This document shows, piece after piece, positions 34,155 through 46,094 of a stretch of DNA of 64,000 nucleotides. The position numbers were made by a program, and so were the translations under genes. The stretch lies in NCBI GenBank assembly GCA_002118135.1, contig BDIU01000479.1, positions 1 through 64,000 of the forward strand, in the 5' to 3' direction. Below the pieces are notes generated by a model that was not told the DNA's origin, ran no database searches, and was given only the letters and a program-made list of their open reading frames with translations. Source of the stretch: Trebouxia sp. TZW2008 (Eukaryota; Chlorophyta; Trebouxiophyceae; Trebouxiales; Trebouxiaceae). Numbering within the stretch: the stretch's first letter is position 1; every line of letters begins with the position of its first letter.

Positions 34155-35519
34155 GGAAGCTGCTATATGCTCGTCTCACCTAACGTTGCACGCGAGCAAC
34201 GCCGACATGGGTCGATCAGACACGCATTCTGAATGAATAACCAGACATGCCGTTACCAGAAAAAGGCCTGCAGACAGCTTCCTTCAGCACATAGAGTTTG
34301 GGTTGGACAGCAGATCAGCAAGCACGCTGTGCAGCGGAACAAAGTCTGTTCGCAAGCAGGTCGTATGGAAATCACACGAGTGGTGTTGATGCAGCACTTT
34401 GTTTCCTCGTCTCCGCAGCTTGACACAACCTAGGACTGATATTCTGACGCACGCAGCAGTTACAACCCCCCACCTACCCCTGAGGGGGGCCATACCATCG
34501 CCCTGACAACCAAGTGATTGATGATATTCTACATTCTTCTGGAGGGGGGCGCCCCAGATCACGGTGTACTCCCCTACATCAACAAGACATAAATGCGTTT
34601 CTGCTGCAGCCCACACAAGTTGGCGCGTAGCCCCCTCAAACTTCAGCACATGATGTGGGCAAACCCCGGATGTTCAAATTCCATGAAGCATCTGGTGCTA
34701 AGCAGTCTCATCCCGCGCATGAATATTTGGTAGAGGTGGAAGGCGTCGACGCTGCGCCACTCCAGGGAACCGACTTTCGTTTGAACGGATTACATCCTAG
34801 GCTGCCGTAGGTCGTAGATTCAGAGGGCAAATAGTAAATGCTGTTGTATTCAATTTGGCATTCAATGCCGTCATGCAGCTGCACAGGTCTGGTTGCCTTA
34901 AATCATTGGCCTGTTTGATCTTTGCTGAGATTGTGGAGGCTGTTGGCAATGATGTCTTAGAGTCAAAATGCCATCAGTGCGTAGAATCCAAAGCACGCCT
35001 GTTCTGGTGCTTGTAAGTCAGAACTGTCTCAAACACATACGTGCAAAAGCCCAACAAGGCACTGAACAACCTCCATACCAAGCTCTGTCATACGGAACAA
35101 TAATTCAGCTGGAGCTTTTCTCAGGCGACCACAGTGGCCATGTTGACCTCAAGTATATATTCAAATAACAATCTTTATCAAGGCATATGCCGTCACTGAT
35201 GGCATCTCTTATTACAAACGTATTCAATACAAGTGCATTGAAATCAAATTTGTGCACTGACTGTGCGCTACATTCTGGCTGCAGCGATACTTGAAAGTTG
35301 AACCAGTATGATGTTATGATACCGTTATTGAAACCACTGCAAACGTTACATCCACAGCAGAGCATAACAGCAAAGAGCTTCCGCTCTTGGAAATGTACAG
35401 CTTTCACTCACAATGCTTCATGCTGTCCAAGCTGCCTCTGCTGACAGAGACTCCTCTTATGACCCCAGACGATGTCAAATTTTGTTGTCTTGTCTGTCTT
35501 CATACAGTTGGACAGATCT
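34155..35519. other. Spacer of 1.4 kb
   Basis: No supported gene. Around 34460-34640 there are several G/C homopolymer blocks (CCCCCC, GGGGGG) and a minus-strand open frame without recognised motifs; this looks foreign to its surroundings but I cannot name an element. Confidence 0.45.
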
Positions 35520-37191
35520 TCAAGCCCATACGTCATCTTCAGGATCTTGCAATCGGCCTGTCTGAAAGTCGACAAAGGCCTTCTGAATCTCACTCTGCAG
35601 TCACATGACAAGCATCAGCTCTTGCACACTGCACTCACAATTTGTATGCAGATTGGCACAACAGGAAAGCCACTGATGTTCGCCTTGAATGCAAGTATCA
35701 TATGCTGACTGCATGCAGCTTAGACCAATAGGAGTGCGGCTTGCATGCAGAGTTACACGGCTACTTCCACTCATAGACATTCATGTTATGATGCCCAACA
35801 GCATAGATTTTCGTTTTCTGTTCCATTGCATGGAACATTGAGCACCAGCAAACAAATCTTGAGGCCAGCAATGCTGCTGCAAGATAACAGCAGGACAGCT
35901 CATTTATGTTCCAAACAAGGTTTTAATCTTGATATTGAACATTACATGGCAGAAGCTTGGGCCATTGGCTGCATTTCTACATAATGACTTTCTTGCGCTC
36001 CTACTCAGCCTGGGCTGAGCCCATCTACAGCAATCACAACTGAACTTGAAGTGCATGGGCTAAACTGCGTTGAGTCACACACATGGACAAGTGAAACAGG
36101 TTGCGAGGGCATCACAAACACCACCTGGCCCTGGAGTGATAACAAGAAACATCACATGATCAGACACAATATGACAACATAATGGCAGCACTCACCTGTG
36201 TTTTCATGACAAAAGGGCTGTACTGTACAACAGGCTTGCCAATGGGTCGCCCAGCAACGTGCATGATTCTCAAGCCTGACTCATTGTCAGTCTACGGGGG
36301 CAAACTCCACCTGGCATTTGAGTGATTCCACGAAAGTTGGATACAGTGAAAATGCTAACCTGTGTATTCATGACAAAAGGGCCGTACTGTACAACAGGCT
36401 CGCCGATGGGTTGCCCAGCAACCAACAGGAATCTCAGGCCTGACTCATCGTTGGTGGTGGCAGTCACATGGTCTCCAGGGCCGAACACAAGGGCATGCTC
36501 AGAACTGCCCTCGGTGCCGCATATCCTGCCACTGCCAGCGCACACATAGGCAAAGCCATTCCACCCTCTAGGCACCTGTAGCAGCACTATCGCAGATTTC
36601 CTCTTTGTCCTGTGTTCGCTTTTCCCTTCTACTGATTTGCTGGTACAATGTCTGTTCTCAATCACCAAACTTGTGAAAATGGGCTGACATTGCAAGCCTG
36701 TTTCAAAATTCAACACGTAGCAAAAGACTTGAAAGCTGCTATGCTTGCCAGCCCTTATACATGCAATTCATCAATGCTTCAAGGCGCCTGTGAACAAACA
36801 GAAATGCAGTCCGACTACTCGCTTGTAAAGCTGAGGTGCAGCTGTTGCTTGGTGGAAGCACAAATCAGCAAAGCCTTAATTTTGAAGATCTAAAAAGAGC
36901 ATGCAAAAGCACAAACAGAAGCTCGTCGCACTCTTGCCGACAACAGCAGCAGTAGCATGAGATCACCTTGTCTCAGCACTGTTTGAACACCACTGTATAC
37001 TGCTTGGCAGTGCAACAAATGGCGGCCATAATGGTGCTGCATCACCAGCAGCAGCAAGCAAGGGCTTACACAGACACTGACACACAGACTGCACCAGCCG
37101 AACGTTGCTGCTTTTCATAAGCAGCACCAGGCTGCAGTTACAGAGACTGCGCCAGCCGAACACTCTTGCTGTATACAGGCAGCAGATATAC

Positions 37192-37227
<36 letters not shown>

Positions 37228-38965
37228 TACAGATAGCATAGCCAACAATGAGATGTTCTTACAAAACAGAAGAGCAGCAGCAAGCAAGCAATGACAGGCA
37301 CAGACACTGCGCCAGCCAGATGTTGTTGCTGTATGTCAGCAGTAGCATCAGCAGCAACAGCAGCAGCAGATACAGACAGCACAGCAGCAGCAGCAGCAAC
37401 AGCAGCAGCGGCAGCAGCAGCAGCGGCGGCGGCGGCAGCAGCAAGCAAGGGCATGCACAGACAGCGTGCTAGCCAGACATCGCTGCTGTACGTGGTTGTC
37501 AGCAGCATAAGCAGCAACAGCAGCAGCGGCAGCAAGGCAAAACCAGACAGCGCATTTTCACTCAGCATGTGACCTCATTAACACTGGCATGCTGACAGTG
37601 GCGGCAAACATAGGAAGCATATTAGCCAACAAGACTTGTTTGCTTGATGTTATGACAAGGGTTCATAAGTACTGACAGAATCACTTGCCTCCTGAGAGAA
37701 GGTAGCACCCTTGGAAACTGTGACATCCATCAGTAGGCCGGGGTTTCGCATCACAATTGGCCCTGTGGTTCCTTCGTGTGTGCCTGCCATCACACGAATC
37801 GTCACGCTATCCTGCTGAATTGCTGGGATGTCCTCTGCCTGGTAGTCTTGATACCTGCCACATGCATAGGTTGAGATAGTCTGCATGAAATCACAAATTG
37901 TGTGCAAGCAGTTACAGAAAGTACTGCTTTCAGGACATGCAAGGCGCAACTGGTGCAAGAAACTCAACCAGCTGTCAACACATATATCAGCAACTGCAGG
38001 ACAGCACAAGCTGCTGAAGAGAATAGAGCTGAAGGACAGACAGAGTTTGGTCTCTTGACCCTCATGTTTACTAGCAAGACATTTCAGGGCATATTGCTGC
38101 GTATGGATGCATGAGTAGCCTTGTCAAACACTGTTTGTTTGCTTTTGTAAGACGCTTGTTTGTAGGTTTGAGCAGCAGGTTATCCACGTGCAGTCAAAGC
38201 AGACTGTATGCAGCCCAGCATGTCAGCAATTACCCACTGACCTGGGTTTTACCATCTTGTCCTTCTTGGGCAGGTTGATCCAAAGCTGAAAGCCCCATAG
38301 GTTGCCCTCTGTCACCTTCGGCATCTCACTGTGCACTATACCCCGCCCTGCTGTCATCCACTGTACGCCCCCAGGGCCTATCACCCCCTACAACATCAGC
38401 ATAGCAACACTATAATCCGCAGCAAACTTTCCAAGAATTCAGTATCAGGACAATTTTTTTTCTATCATAACCTGCCTGCTTCTGTAATGTATTCAATACT
38501 GGACATACCAAGAACAACACGCTGTTTGCGTTGGAAAGACAAACTGCTGTACCTTGTTGCCAACAGAGTCCTGGTGCTCCATTTTGCCTTCCAGCATGAT
38601 ACTGCAGGTCTCAAAACCTCTGTGGGGATGGTCAGGGAAGCCTGCTGTGACCTGATGGGCAGGGGCCTTCAGCTCGTCTAGCATCAGGTACGGGTCAAGG
38701 TTGCGCAGAGCGGGAGTGCCCACTGAGCGACAGATCGGGACGCCCGCTCCATCGGAGACGTGTGTGCCTCGCACGACCTGAGGAAAATATGAGGTGTTGG
38801 AACACATCAAAAGCAGGGTGAACGGCAGTAAGCGACACGGCTGGATAATGTGCGCATAGAAGTGGTTTGACGCACAAGCTATAGGATGCAAACTTGATAC
38901 TTCGCTTGTGCTCTGAGAGCTTGACCTACCCGCTGCACAGGACGCAGATCAGTTCCCACTGCCAT
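35520..38965 (-). CDS. Pirin (cupin-fold iron protein)
   Basis: Six exons: 38930-38965, 38553-38777, 38242-38387, 37689-37854, 36360-36575, 35520-35594; 864 nt, 287 residues, the usual pirin length. Start MAVGTDLRPVQR. The metal-binding cupin motif is present: FPDHPHRGFETCSIMLEGKM with two His, then the third His in GRGIVHSEMP and Glu in SEMPK; PGGVQWMTAGRG is also diagnostic. The C-terminal cupin carries VPRGWNGFAYV and ends SEIQKAFVDFQTGR. Pirins act as nuclear cofactors or quercetinase-like dioxygenases; which applies here cannot be told. Intron 4 has a GC donor (CAGGAG/GCAAGT) and contains long CAG tracts. A partial copy of exon 5 lies in intron 5. Confidence 0.95.
36191..36292 (-). repeat. 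Shadow copy of the 3' end of pirin exon 5
   Basis: Reads DNESGLRIMHVAGRPIGKPV, then VVQYSPFVMKTQ followed by GTGAGT, against DESGLRFLLVAGQPIGEPV and VVQYGPFVMNTQ in the parent. It is fully open and keeps a better donor than the parent (GTTAGC), so it is a plausible alternative exon end if an acceptor exists. Confidence 0.9.
37195..37540. repeat. Cluster of (CAG)n tracts in pirin intron 4
   Basis: Three main tracts (about 37196-37226, 37340-37450 with CGG interruptions, and 37505-37535), embedded in ~150-bp imperfect tandem units that share GACAGACACTGCGCCAGCCAG-like sequence. The long open frames across them are artefacts of the triplet repeat. Confidence 0.93.
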
Positions 38966-39721
38966 GGCAGAGGTTGTCACAGGTCGACGGCAGTGAACAA
39001 ATGCTCGATGGGGCGCACCGCAAGTAATGGCGCGCGCGACAGCCAGCGCAAGATGCAGTAGCTGACGAAGCGCTTGTTACGCGCACGCAGAGCACAGCGG
39101 CAAGCGCAAATAAGCTATGAGAGTTGCTTTGTATGTTCGAGGCAAGACTCAGAGCTGCTTGCGCGATGCAGGCGATTACTTGGAAGCACGCTGCAACCGG
39201 TCAGAAGAGCTTACAAACTGCAGGCGCGAGCGGTGCCTTTTGACTCGCAACTGTATGCTAAGACCGGAGCAAATTTACGTGGTCTCGCACCCAAAGTACT
39301 GCGGTTCAGATTCCCTTCCTGGTTTAGCTTCCAGAATGCGATTTGCAAAAGCGTCAGTCACCATAAGTCAGATGAGTTTAGTCAGGCCACAGTGACGCCG
39401 TAAGTATCGCACAGGGAAACAAGCAGAAAGTCATGTCGAAAGCGAAGAACAGAGCTCCGCAAGCGGCATATGTTGCTGAGTTGATGGCCTTAGCACTGGC
39501 AACGACTCCAATGCGCTCAGCACATGCAGCGATTGCGCTTCCAGCGTAGCCTTTCGCCACACTTTACGATCTTGACGGTCAAACAGCGTGCGTGGAGAGA
39601 AACCCTGGGCGCTGCGCATGCAGTATCCACATAGTCAAAGACCTCTACAAAATGGACCTAGTCATTACGTTCAGGTCCACTAGAATCTGCCTGCTCACGC
39701 CCCTCAGGTCAAGATCACAGT
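38966..39721. other. Divergent promoter region between pirin and the kinase
   Basis: About 0.75 kb, GC-richer than the introns and without shadow exons. Short ORFs only. Confidence 0.5.
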
Positions 39722-42700
39722 ATGAGCAAAGCCCGTAGAACGCCCCGCACCTGGTTGCAGATCGCAGAGTTGGGTCAAGGCACCTTCGGCATGGTCATCA
39801 AAGCCTTGGATACACGAACCTCCCCACCAACAGAAGTGGCCATCAAAATGTTGCCAAGAGGAGACTTTGTAAGCCTTGCTCTTGGTTTCCATGAAGCATC
39901 ACATTCTGGCGCTCGATCACATTACTACACACTTTCTCTTGAGCACACGTCAATCGCTCTGCATAGGATGCAACTGTGCTTCTCACTTGTGAGCTGGACC
40001 TGCCTCTGTGTGCATCCTTTGTTCTCGCAAACTGGCAGACCCTGGTCTGCAATGATGACAATGCTGACCATAATGCAGCTTACATGCACACTCATGCATT
40101 ATTGAACACCAATGTCCTTGCTACAATCGCCTGAGTACTGATGCTGCATCTGTTACTTGCAGCAAAGTGTGCCTATAGTCATGAAATTGCGTCAGATGCC
40201 TGTAGTCCTGCATCATCCTTCAAACGCTCAGGCTGAAGTTCTGACATTCACTGCCTGAGAGAATCACTGCACAGAGTTGATTGCAGATCAAGAATTACAA
40301 GACATATGTGAAGCGGGAGATTCAGAATCAAAGCAGCTTGCGGCACCCTCTGATTGTATCCATACGAGAGGCAAGCGATACAAAGTCTCTGTGACATACT
40401 GTGTGTATTGTTGTCTAGGCAGCTGGCACATCTACATCATCTGCCCATGCCTGTAGTGTCCCTGCAGGAAGCAAGCATCGCAAATCTCTGTGACGTGTTG
40501 GGTACACTGTTGTCTGGTCATGTGAAACATCTACATGTCTGTGCATGTCTGTAGCGTCCCGGATATCTGTGACATATTGTGTACACTGTTGACTGATTCT
40601 GTGGCACATCTACACTTATGTCTATACAAGCCTGAAATGTGTCCTGGTGAAGCAAGCAGTGCAACCCCTTGTTGATTCCACATGTATGGTACTGCCTGGT
40701 CATGCGTATATATGGACACGTACACGTGTTGTTGCTCTCAAGTAGTCGCAAGTGCGTGATGCAGAATATGTTTGCTGTAGAAAACAAAGCTTCACACTGT
40801 CATGCAGCTTGATATTTTGTTGCAGCAAGGTCCCAGTCTCAACAGTCTAGCATGCATTGAGGCCATTCATAGCCTCTGTCCGGACAAATTTGGTGTCATG
40901 AATCTGTCTACTGTGAATGTCAAACTCAGATGCTTTGGACCGAGGCTAGTTTTGCTGACAACAGAAATGCACTTGCCAACACCAGACTTTCTTGCGTATG
41001 CTTGGAGACATTTGTCACAACGGTTGAGTCACTGCACTTGATGCATGTCATGGTCATCAGTCATTCTGCACACAACACATTTGTGCTGAGCAACATCGAT
41101 GCTGTCAGTAGTCTGTCACCAAGTTCTTGCCATTGACTCACTGCCCTTTCAATGAGGGATGGTGGTCAACTTTTCCAAAAGCATGGCAACTCTGTAGGTG
41201 TTCTTGACCACAGACTACCTAGCAATCAGCATGGAGTTTGCACAAGGCGGGGACCTGTTTGCCTATACCTTAGGACCCAATTCCTTTGGCAAGCTGGCTG
41301 AAATGCAAGCTCGCTGGATCTTCCAGCAGCTCATTCTGGGACTGGATTACTGCCATCGTAAGGTGAGCAGTAATGCATACTCAATGTGCGGTAATGTCAC
41401 TGCAAATCGAGCAGCATCGCAGCTCCAGCATTGGCTACTGCCCCTTCAAGATGGCAAGCTGACTGAAATGCAAGCACGCTGGAGCTTTCAGCAGCTTATT
41501 CTTGGCCTGGACTATTGCCACCGCAAGGTGAGTTCTGGAAGTTGACAACTGCAACTGCAACTTGATCAGCAGTTTGTTCAGATAAGACTTCAGGCTTGGC
41601 CTGCACATCCAGAAGCAGCATACTTGTAACGGTAAGGTGAGCAGCGCTACAAGCCCCGTCTTTTATGCTGCAGATGAGCCGCTGCAATATCGCTTTGCAT
41701 GTTGCTTCTTCATCACCCACATGCTCAAATGAGCGTTGTAGAATGCTGATGCTTTGTAAGCTTCAGACCAACAGGGATCTGACATGCAGTATGGCATGCA
41801 CGTGATGCACCTAGCAGACACAGCGCTTGGGCTCTCTCTGATAACAATTCTTCTAACTCTGCAGGGTGCGGCCAACAGGGATCTACAGCTTGAGAACTTA
41901 TGTTTGGACAGACAGGGGTGGTAATTGCCCGCTGCTCAAGGTTGCTGGTTTTGGCTATTCCAAAACTGACATCCTACGCGAGTTCGTCTTCCTCTGCAGG
42001 GTGTGGCTAACAGGGATTTGAAGTTGGAGAACCTACTCTTGGACAGACAGGGCGGCAAACGCCCGCTGCTCAAGATTGCTGATTTTGGTTACTCCAAGCA
42101 TGAGATGAACAGCAGTGCCAAAACTGGTGTTGGCACTCCCGTCTATATGGCTCCTGAGATTATCTTGGGGGACAACAAATATGATGCCAAGGTAACAAAG
42201 ACTTGACTCATAAAGCTTTTTCTGGGAGACAACATGTGTGGTGTCAAGAGTAAATTGATAGGGGCTCCTGAGATCATGCTGCTCCTGACATCACGCTGCT
42301 CCTAAAATCATGCTGAGAGACAGTACACATGATGGCAACGTGAGGCTGAAAACAAATCAGCTATTTCAAGCGCGACTTGAACGGCAGTCGCAAACCCGTT
42401 GTTGGCAGCCTGGTCTAGTTAGCTCCTGAGATCATCTTGGGAGATGACAAATATGATGCATATGGCCATCTGAACTGTTGTTGCCATTCATTAAATGTAG
42501 TGTACTCTTCACCAAAACCCCAAACCCTACATCCGCGAGCCTGCACCCTAAAGGGTGGACCTGATATGAGATTACAAAACAAATTAGTAAAAATAAATAT
42601 TCAAAACCCTAAATCCAACCCTAGCGTCAAGAGTACACTACATTTATGGAAAATTTTGTTGCCGGGCAGAGTCAACATAAGGCCGCAATTGGCATAAGTT

Positions 42701-45616
42701 CATGCTCATTCTGGGAGGCAACACATGTGATGTCAAGGTGGTTTCTATATCTATCAATCAATCAATCAATCGATTGATCGATCAATCAATCAATCAATAG
42801 AATTTACAGTACGGGGTAGGGAGCCAGATGTGACTCATTGGACTTCCTGGCTTGAAGGCACATAGGTGAACGTGTCTGGCAACCAAAGGCAGCTGGGCAG
42901 TGCTTGCCTCAATGAAAACGCTCCTGAGGCCACTCTCGCAGACAATGAGTATGACGCCAAGATGCAATGTACAGTGTGTGCATAACAGGACCATATGTGG
43001 TCATATTGTGCTATTATGTGAGCCCATTCCACCCCTCCAATATAATCGGTTTGGGTCAGCACATGATCGAACTGGTTGGAGACTGTTGATTGCTTCTGTA
43101 CGTACTGAGTTGGGCCTGCTGAGCCTGCCTAGCCCACACTTTGAATGAATGAATGAGTGAATGAATGAATGAATGAATGAATGGATGAATGAATGAATGA
43201 TCTCACCCCTCCAGTGGCACTAACCCCTTGTCTGCCTCTCTTCATTGTACTCATGGCATACAGAAAGCAATCACTTGTTTGCGGAGGACACAAATATCTG
43301 TTTGGCATGCCCGCCGGTTCCTTAAATATTCTTGCATATGAATAATTGAGAGAGTTCAGAGTGTTCTCTGTTTGTCTGAGCATCTTTTCTGCCTTTCAGA
43401 ACTGTGCGCGGGTGCCTGCGGATTGCCAACATCCAGTCATGCGTATTCAGAATGCCTCATCACACCTTCGCCTCTCTAAGCTGTGTTTTGTGCTTGCAGA
43501 AAGCAGAGATCTGGTCATGTGGAATGACCTGTGTGCGATGCTGTACGGACAGCATCCTTTCCAAGCCAGGGATCCTGGTTTTGTCTTGAAAGTTGTTGCA
43601 AAACTGTTTTGATCCTGGCTAAAACTTTATTCGCTTCTTTGCCTCTCTCAATAGTACATTGTGCCTGCAGAAAGCAGACATCTGGTCATGTGGAATTATC
43701 TTGTACGCAATGCTATATGGTCAGCATCCTTTTCAAGCCCGGGATCCTGGCTTTGCGCTGAAAGTGGTCCGTGGAGATTATCCAATCCCAGCAGAAATTT
43801 CCGTGTCCCCAACTTGCCTCAGTCTCCTAAGAGGGATTCTGGTGCCGGATCCTAAAGCCAGGATGTGCATGGCAGACATCAAGCAACATCCATGGTTCCT
43901 GCAAGGTAATGCAAGCGATATTTTCACAAAGGCAACTCTGTTTGCATAGATTACAATGAGTCAAATCTGATTTTGTTGTCATGAAGCGTGCAATTGTCAA
44001 GTGCTGAGACACAGTGAAGTCTGGTCCATTTGACTTAAGCAAGATTTGTCCCAGCTGAGGCCTGATTTGTGCTGGTATTTGGTGAGGTCTGATTGACTAA
44101 AGTATTGATTTGCTTGAGCGCTTGCATGGCTCTCAAGCAATCCCAATTGAAGCTGTTCACTGCTTTTGGATATGTGCGCGCATCGCCTCATCAAGCCTTT
44201 GTTGTCTCGCCATGACATGATATTTCCAGCATGTTCCACCACTTGTGTGAGCCCCCGTCTATTCCTTTGAGATTTAAGCCTTGCGGCTGTGCTCCTCAGG
44301 CGGAAGGAAGAGAACGCGTTAGTTTTTCCCCCTAAAACAAAGCCTCATTGTGTAGTTTCAGAGGGTCTAAGGATGTGTTGCAGGTCTTCAAGCCAGCCCT
44401 GCACATGAAAGACCAGCAATGTTGCTTATCCAGGGCCCTTGTCTTAGCAAACTGTTTTTGATAGAGTAACGTCAACAATGATCTCGACATCACACAGGGA
44501 ATTTCGATGCCACCGTGACTGATTATGGCGTCCCGTCCATGCCGAGTGTCGCAAGCGTGATTGATGACCATCACATGTTTGCTGAACTGCCAAAGGACGC
44601 ATCATGACATGTAGATCTTCTGCTTGACTCTCTACAGATGAATGACGAATCATTCTGCTTGTTCAATGGCCAATAACTAGTTGGTTAGTGATTATGTGCA
44701 AACGCTCCAATCATTTCAGCATAAAACGTTTGTGATGGTATGCAGGTCTTCCTCCTGGCTCTCTGCAAATGAATGACTACCTGATGCAAGGCACCCTCCC
44801 AGTCGCCCTGGTCAGCCCCACACACTCCCCATCTGTTTCCCTTTCATTCTTGCCTCATCTTGTCTTCTCTTTGTTGATTTTGTGCCGAAACTTTGTCGCT
44901 ACGTACAGCTGTTATGCTTGCAAGTACATGACTACCCAATGCAAGGCACCCTCTCAGCTGCCCAGGTCAGGCCCACGCATTCTCCCATCTTTCTAAGCCT
45001 TTTTTCCAATGTTTCTGTCCCTCGCGTTTACCTTTTCTTGTTTACTCTTGCTCTTTTGCTGATTTCGTAACAAGACAGTATATATGTTGCATGCCAGATG
45101 CTTTCAAAGAACCACTGGAGAGCTTTTTGCTTTCAATGCTTGTATATACAGCTCATATCAGTCCCAGGCTTAGCACTGTTTGCACAATATTTCAGCCAGA
45201 TCACCGCATGCCTGTCTACTGGCGCAAACTTTTCCTGTGTTTATTCTCAAAGAAGAAAAGGAAAAAGGAAGAAGGAAAAAGTTGATGCCTTTAGGTGTGT
45301 TTGAGAGGCCTCAGACAGAGCGTCTCTTTACCTCTAGAATGTTTGTGTGTGCAGTATGAAGCACAGATAGACGCAATAGTGGAGCAAGCGCAGCATGTAG
45401 GGCATCAGAATGAGGGGCTTTGGTGTTGTACTATATAGCAGCTGCAGCCTCCACGAGATGGATGGCATCCAGAAATTCGAAGCAGACAATGATCCGGCAG
45501 AGTCAATTGAGCTTAAGGCCAGTGCTGCCAGTATGCACTGCCAGCAAGATGTGCACGCGAATGGCGCAGATGACTACTGTCTCCTGCTGATGCTGCAACA
45601 TCCCACTGCAAGATGA
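39722..45616 (+). CDS. SnRK2-like serine/threonine protein kinase (algal NRD type)
   Basis: Exons: 39722-39868, 40287-40370, 41198-41362, 42000-42191, 43671-43905, 44746-44810, 45355-about 45400, and a last exon ending at 45616. Kinase landmarks in order: glycine loop [13 protein letters not shown] lysine, alpha-C Glu in VKREIQNQ, hinge MEFAQGGDL, catalytic loop [42 protein letters not shown], and the end of the lobe near KQHPWF. LKLEN and DFGYSK with VGTP are SnRK2 hallmarks; NRD in place of HRD is known from green-algal SnRK2-like kinases. The tail contains an acidic stretch (EADNDPAES), as in SnRK2 regulatory domains. By family it acts in osmotic or nutrient stress signalling. The donor of exon 2 is GC (GAGAG/GCAAGC). 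The junction of the last two exons is unresolved: the intron would be only 25-46 bp. Confidence 0.85.
40160..40720 (+). repeat. Shadow copies of the 3' end of kinase exon 2, flanking it on both sides
   Basis: The exon end plus donor (CTGATTGTATCCATACGAGAG/GCAAGCGATACAAAGTCTCTGTGAC) is echoed at about 40438-40490 (CCTGTAGTGTCCCTGCAGGA/AGCAAGCATC...CTCTGTGAC), 40545-40580 and 40625-40665, at ~105-bp spacing, and upstream at about 40185. Even the GC-donor context GCAAGC is retained in the copies. Confidence 0.85.
41450..41650 (+). repeat. Shadow copies of the 3' half of kinase exon 3
   Basis: At about 41453-41528 reads [20 protein letters not shown] plus YCHRK with a GTGAGT donor, against [20 protein letters not shown] in the parent. 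It is open and has a better donor than the parent. A second, degraded YCHRK-like donor region with GTGAGC is at about 41623-41640. Confidence 0.9.
41863..41975 (+). repeat. Shadow copy of the catalytic-loop exon (kinase exon 4)
   Basis: After a CTGCAG acceptor reads [19 protein letters not shown] then a TAA (frameshift by one base relative to the parent [19 protein letters not shown]), continuing as [14 protein letters not shown] in the shifted frame. The DFG aspartate is changed to G. Confidence 0.92.
42494..42644. mobile_element. Short MITE-like element with 16-bp perfect inverted repeats and TA duplication
   Basis: The ends AATGTAGTGTACTCTT (42494-42509) and its exact reverse complement (42629-42644) are flanked by TA on both sides (42492-42493 and 42645-42646), as expected for a Tc1/mariner-type non-autonomous element. 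The 151-bp interior is AT-rich, has no ORF and contains several CCCTAAA- and CCCTAC-type telomere-like units. It is inserted in kinase intron 4, close to a shadow copy of exon 4. Confidence 0.8.
42752..42800. repeat. (ATCA)n microsatellite with a palindromic centre
   Basis: ATCAATCA repeats interrupted by CGATTGATCGATC, giving a small inverted symmetry. In kinase intron 4. Confidence 0.9.
43139..43200. repeat. (GAAT)n microsatellite
   Basis: About 15 GAAT/GATG units in kinase intron 4. A similar tract is at about 56012-56060. Confidence 0.95.
43500..43612 (+). repeat. Shadow copy of kinase exon 5
   Basis: After TGCTTGCAG it begins KAEIWSCGM, against KADIWSCGI in the parent exon at 43671, then loses one codon frame (ATGACCTGTGTGCGATGCTG against ATTATCTTGTACGCAATGCT) and resumes in another frame ([17 protein letters not shown]) before a TGA. 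If included it would truncate the kinase. Confidence 0.94.
44595..44970 (+). repeat. Shadow copies around kinase exon 6
   Basis: Parent exon 44746-44810 ([20 protein letters not shown]). Upstream copy at about 44604-44650 (GATCTTCTGCTTGACTCTCTACAGATGAATGACGA) and downstream copy at about 44928-44966 (MQGTLSAAQ plus GTCAGG donor). The downstream copy is open. Confidence 0.85.
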
Positions 45617-46094
45617 AGTATTCTGAAATAAAGCTGGGACAATGCTGTGCAAAAGTGAATGTCGTGTTTGAAGTTTTTGGAGACGTTTATGGTCATCACT
45701 GCAGCATCAGACTGGACTCTTGAAGTTTCAGAGGGACAGGAATCTCTGCGGTATGCGCAAATCCACCTTGGCGTTGAACAAAGGGACTGCTTCACGAATG
45801 AATGTACATGGTTGCGTGCTTCAAAGGTGTTCATTGTTATCATCAAAATCAGCAAGGATCAAGCCCAATTTGCAAATTTGCGTCAATGCTGCCTGACTGC
45901 AATCTGCTCACGATTGGATCAGCCAGACATGCCTCGTTTGAGAAGCGGACCCAAAGCTGTGACGGTGCTGTGACATTCTGCACTTTTGTAGAAATGATGT
46001 TGAGTCCCTCACTTGAGAGCCAGACAAGGGAGATGAACCGTTTTACCGCTTGTCGATTTAGAAGCTCGTAAACCGGCGTTTGACCTAACGCATA
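45617..46094. other. Spacer between two genes on the same strand
   Basis: No supported gene; presumably the kinase 3' UTR and promoter of the next gene. Confidence 0.45.

Larger units (their letters stand above)
42235..42970 (+). repeat. Shadow copies of the activation-segment end of kinase exon 4
   Basis: Copies of the [20 protein letters not shown] segment occur at about 42258-42340 (GAPEIM, rearranged), 42418-42463 ([14 protein letters not shown]) and 42919-42965 ([14 protein letters not shown]), with a trace at about 42705-42740. They lie 3' of the parent exon and keep the donor side. Confidence 0.85.

Noticed and set aside
34284..34649. Minus-strand ORF with a GC-rich block, considered as a transposon fragment
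   Set aside because: No recognisable transposase or reverse-transcriptase motif and no terminal repeats found.
36963..37572. Long ORFs on both strands rich in Leu/Ala/Ser (around 201 and 93 codons)
   Set aside because: They are read from CAG/CTG triplet tracts in a pirin intron; open frames in several phases are a by-product of the repeat.
40370..40720. Regular ~105-bp spacing with direct repeats, considered as a CRISPR-like array
   Set aside because: Units are diverged exon 2 copies in a eukaryotic intron, without constant repeats or unique spacers.
45659..46071. Plus-strand ORFs between the kinase and the next gene
   Set aside because: No start context, splice partner or motif; treated as spacer.
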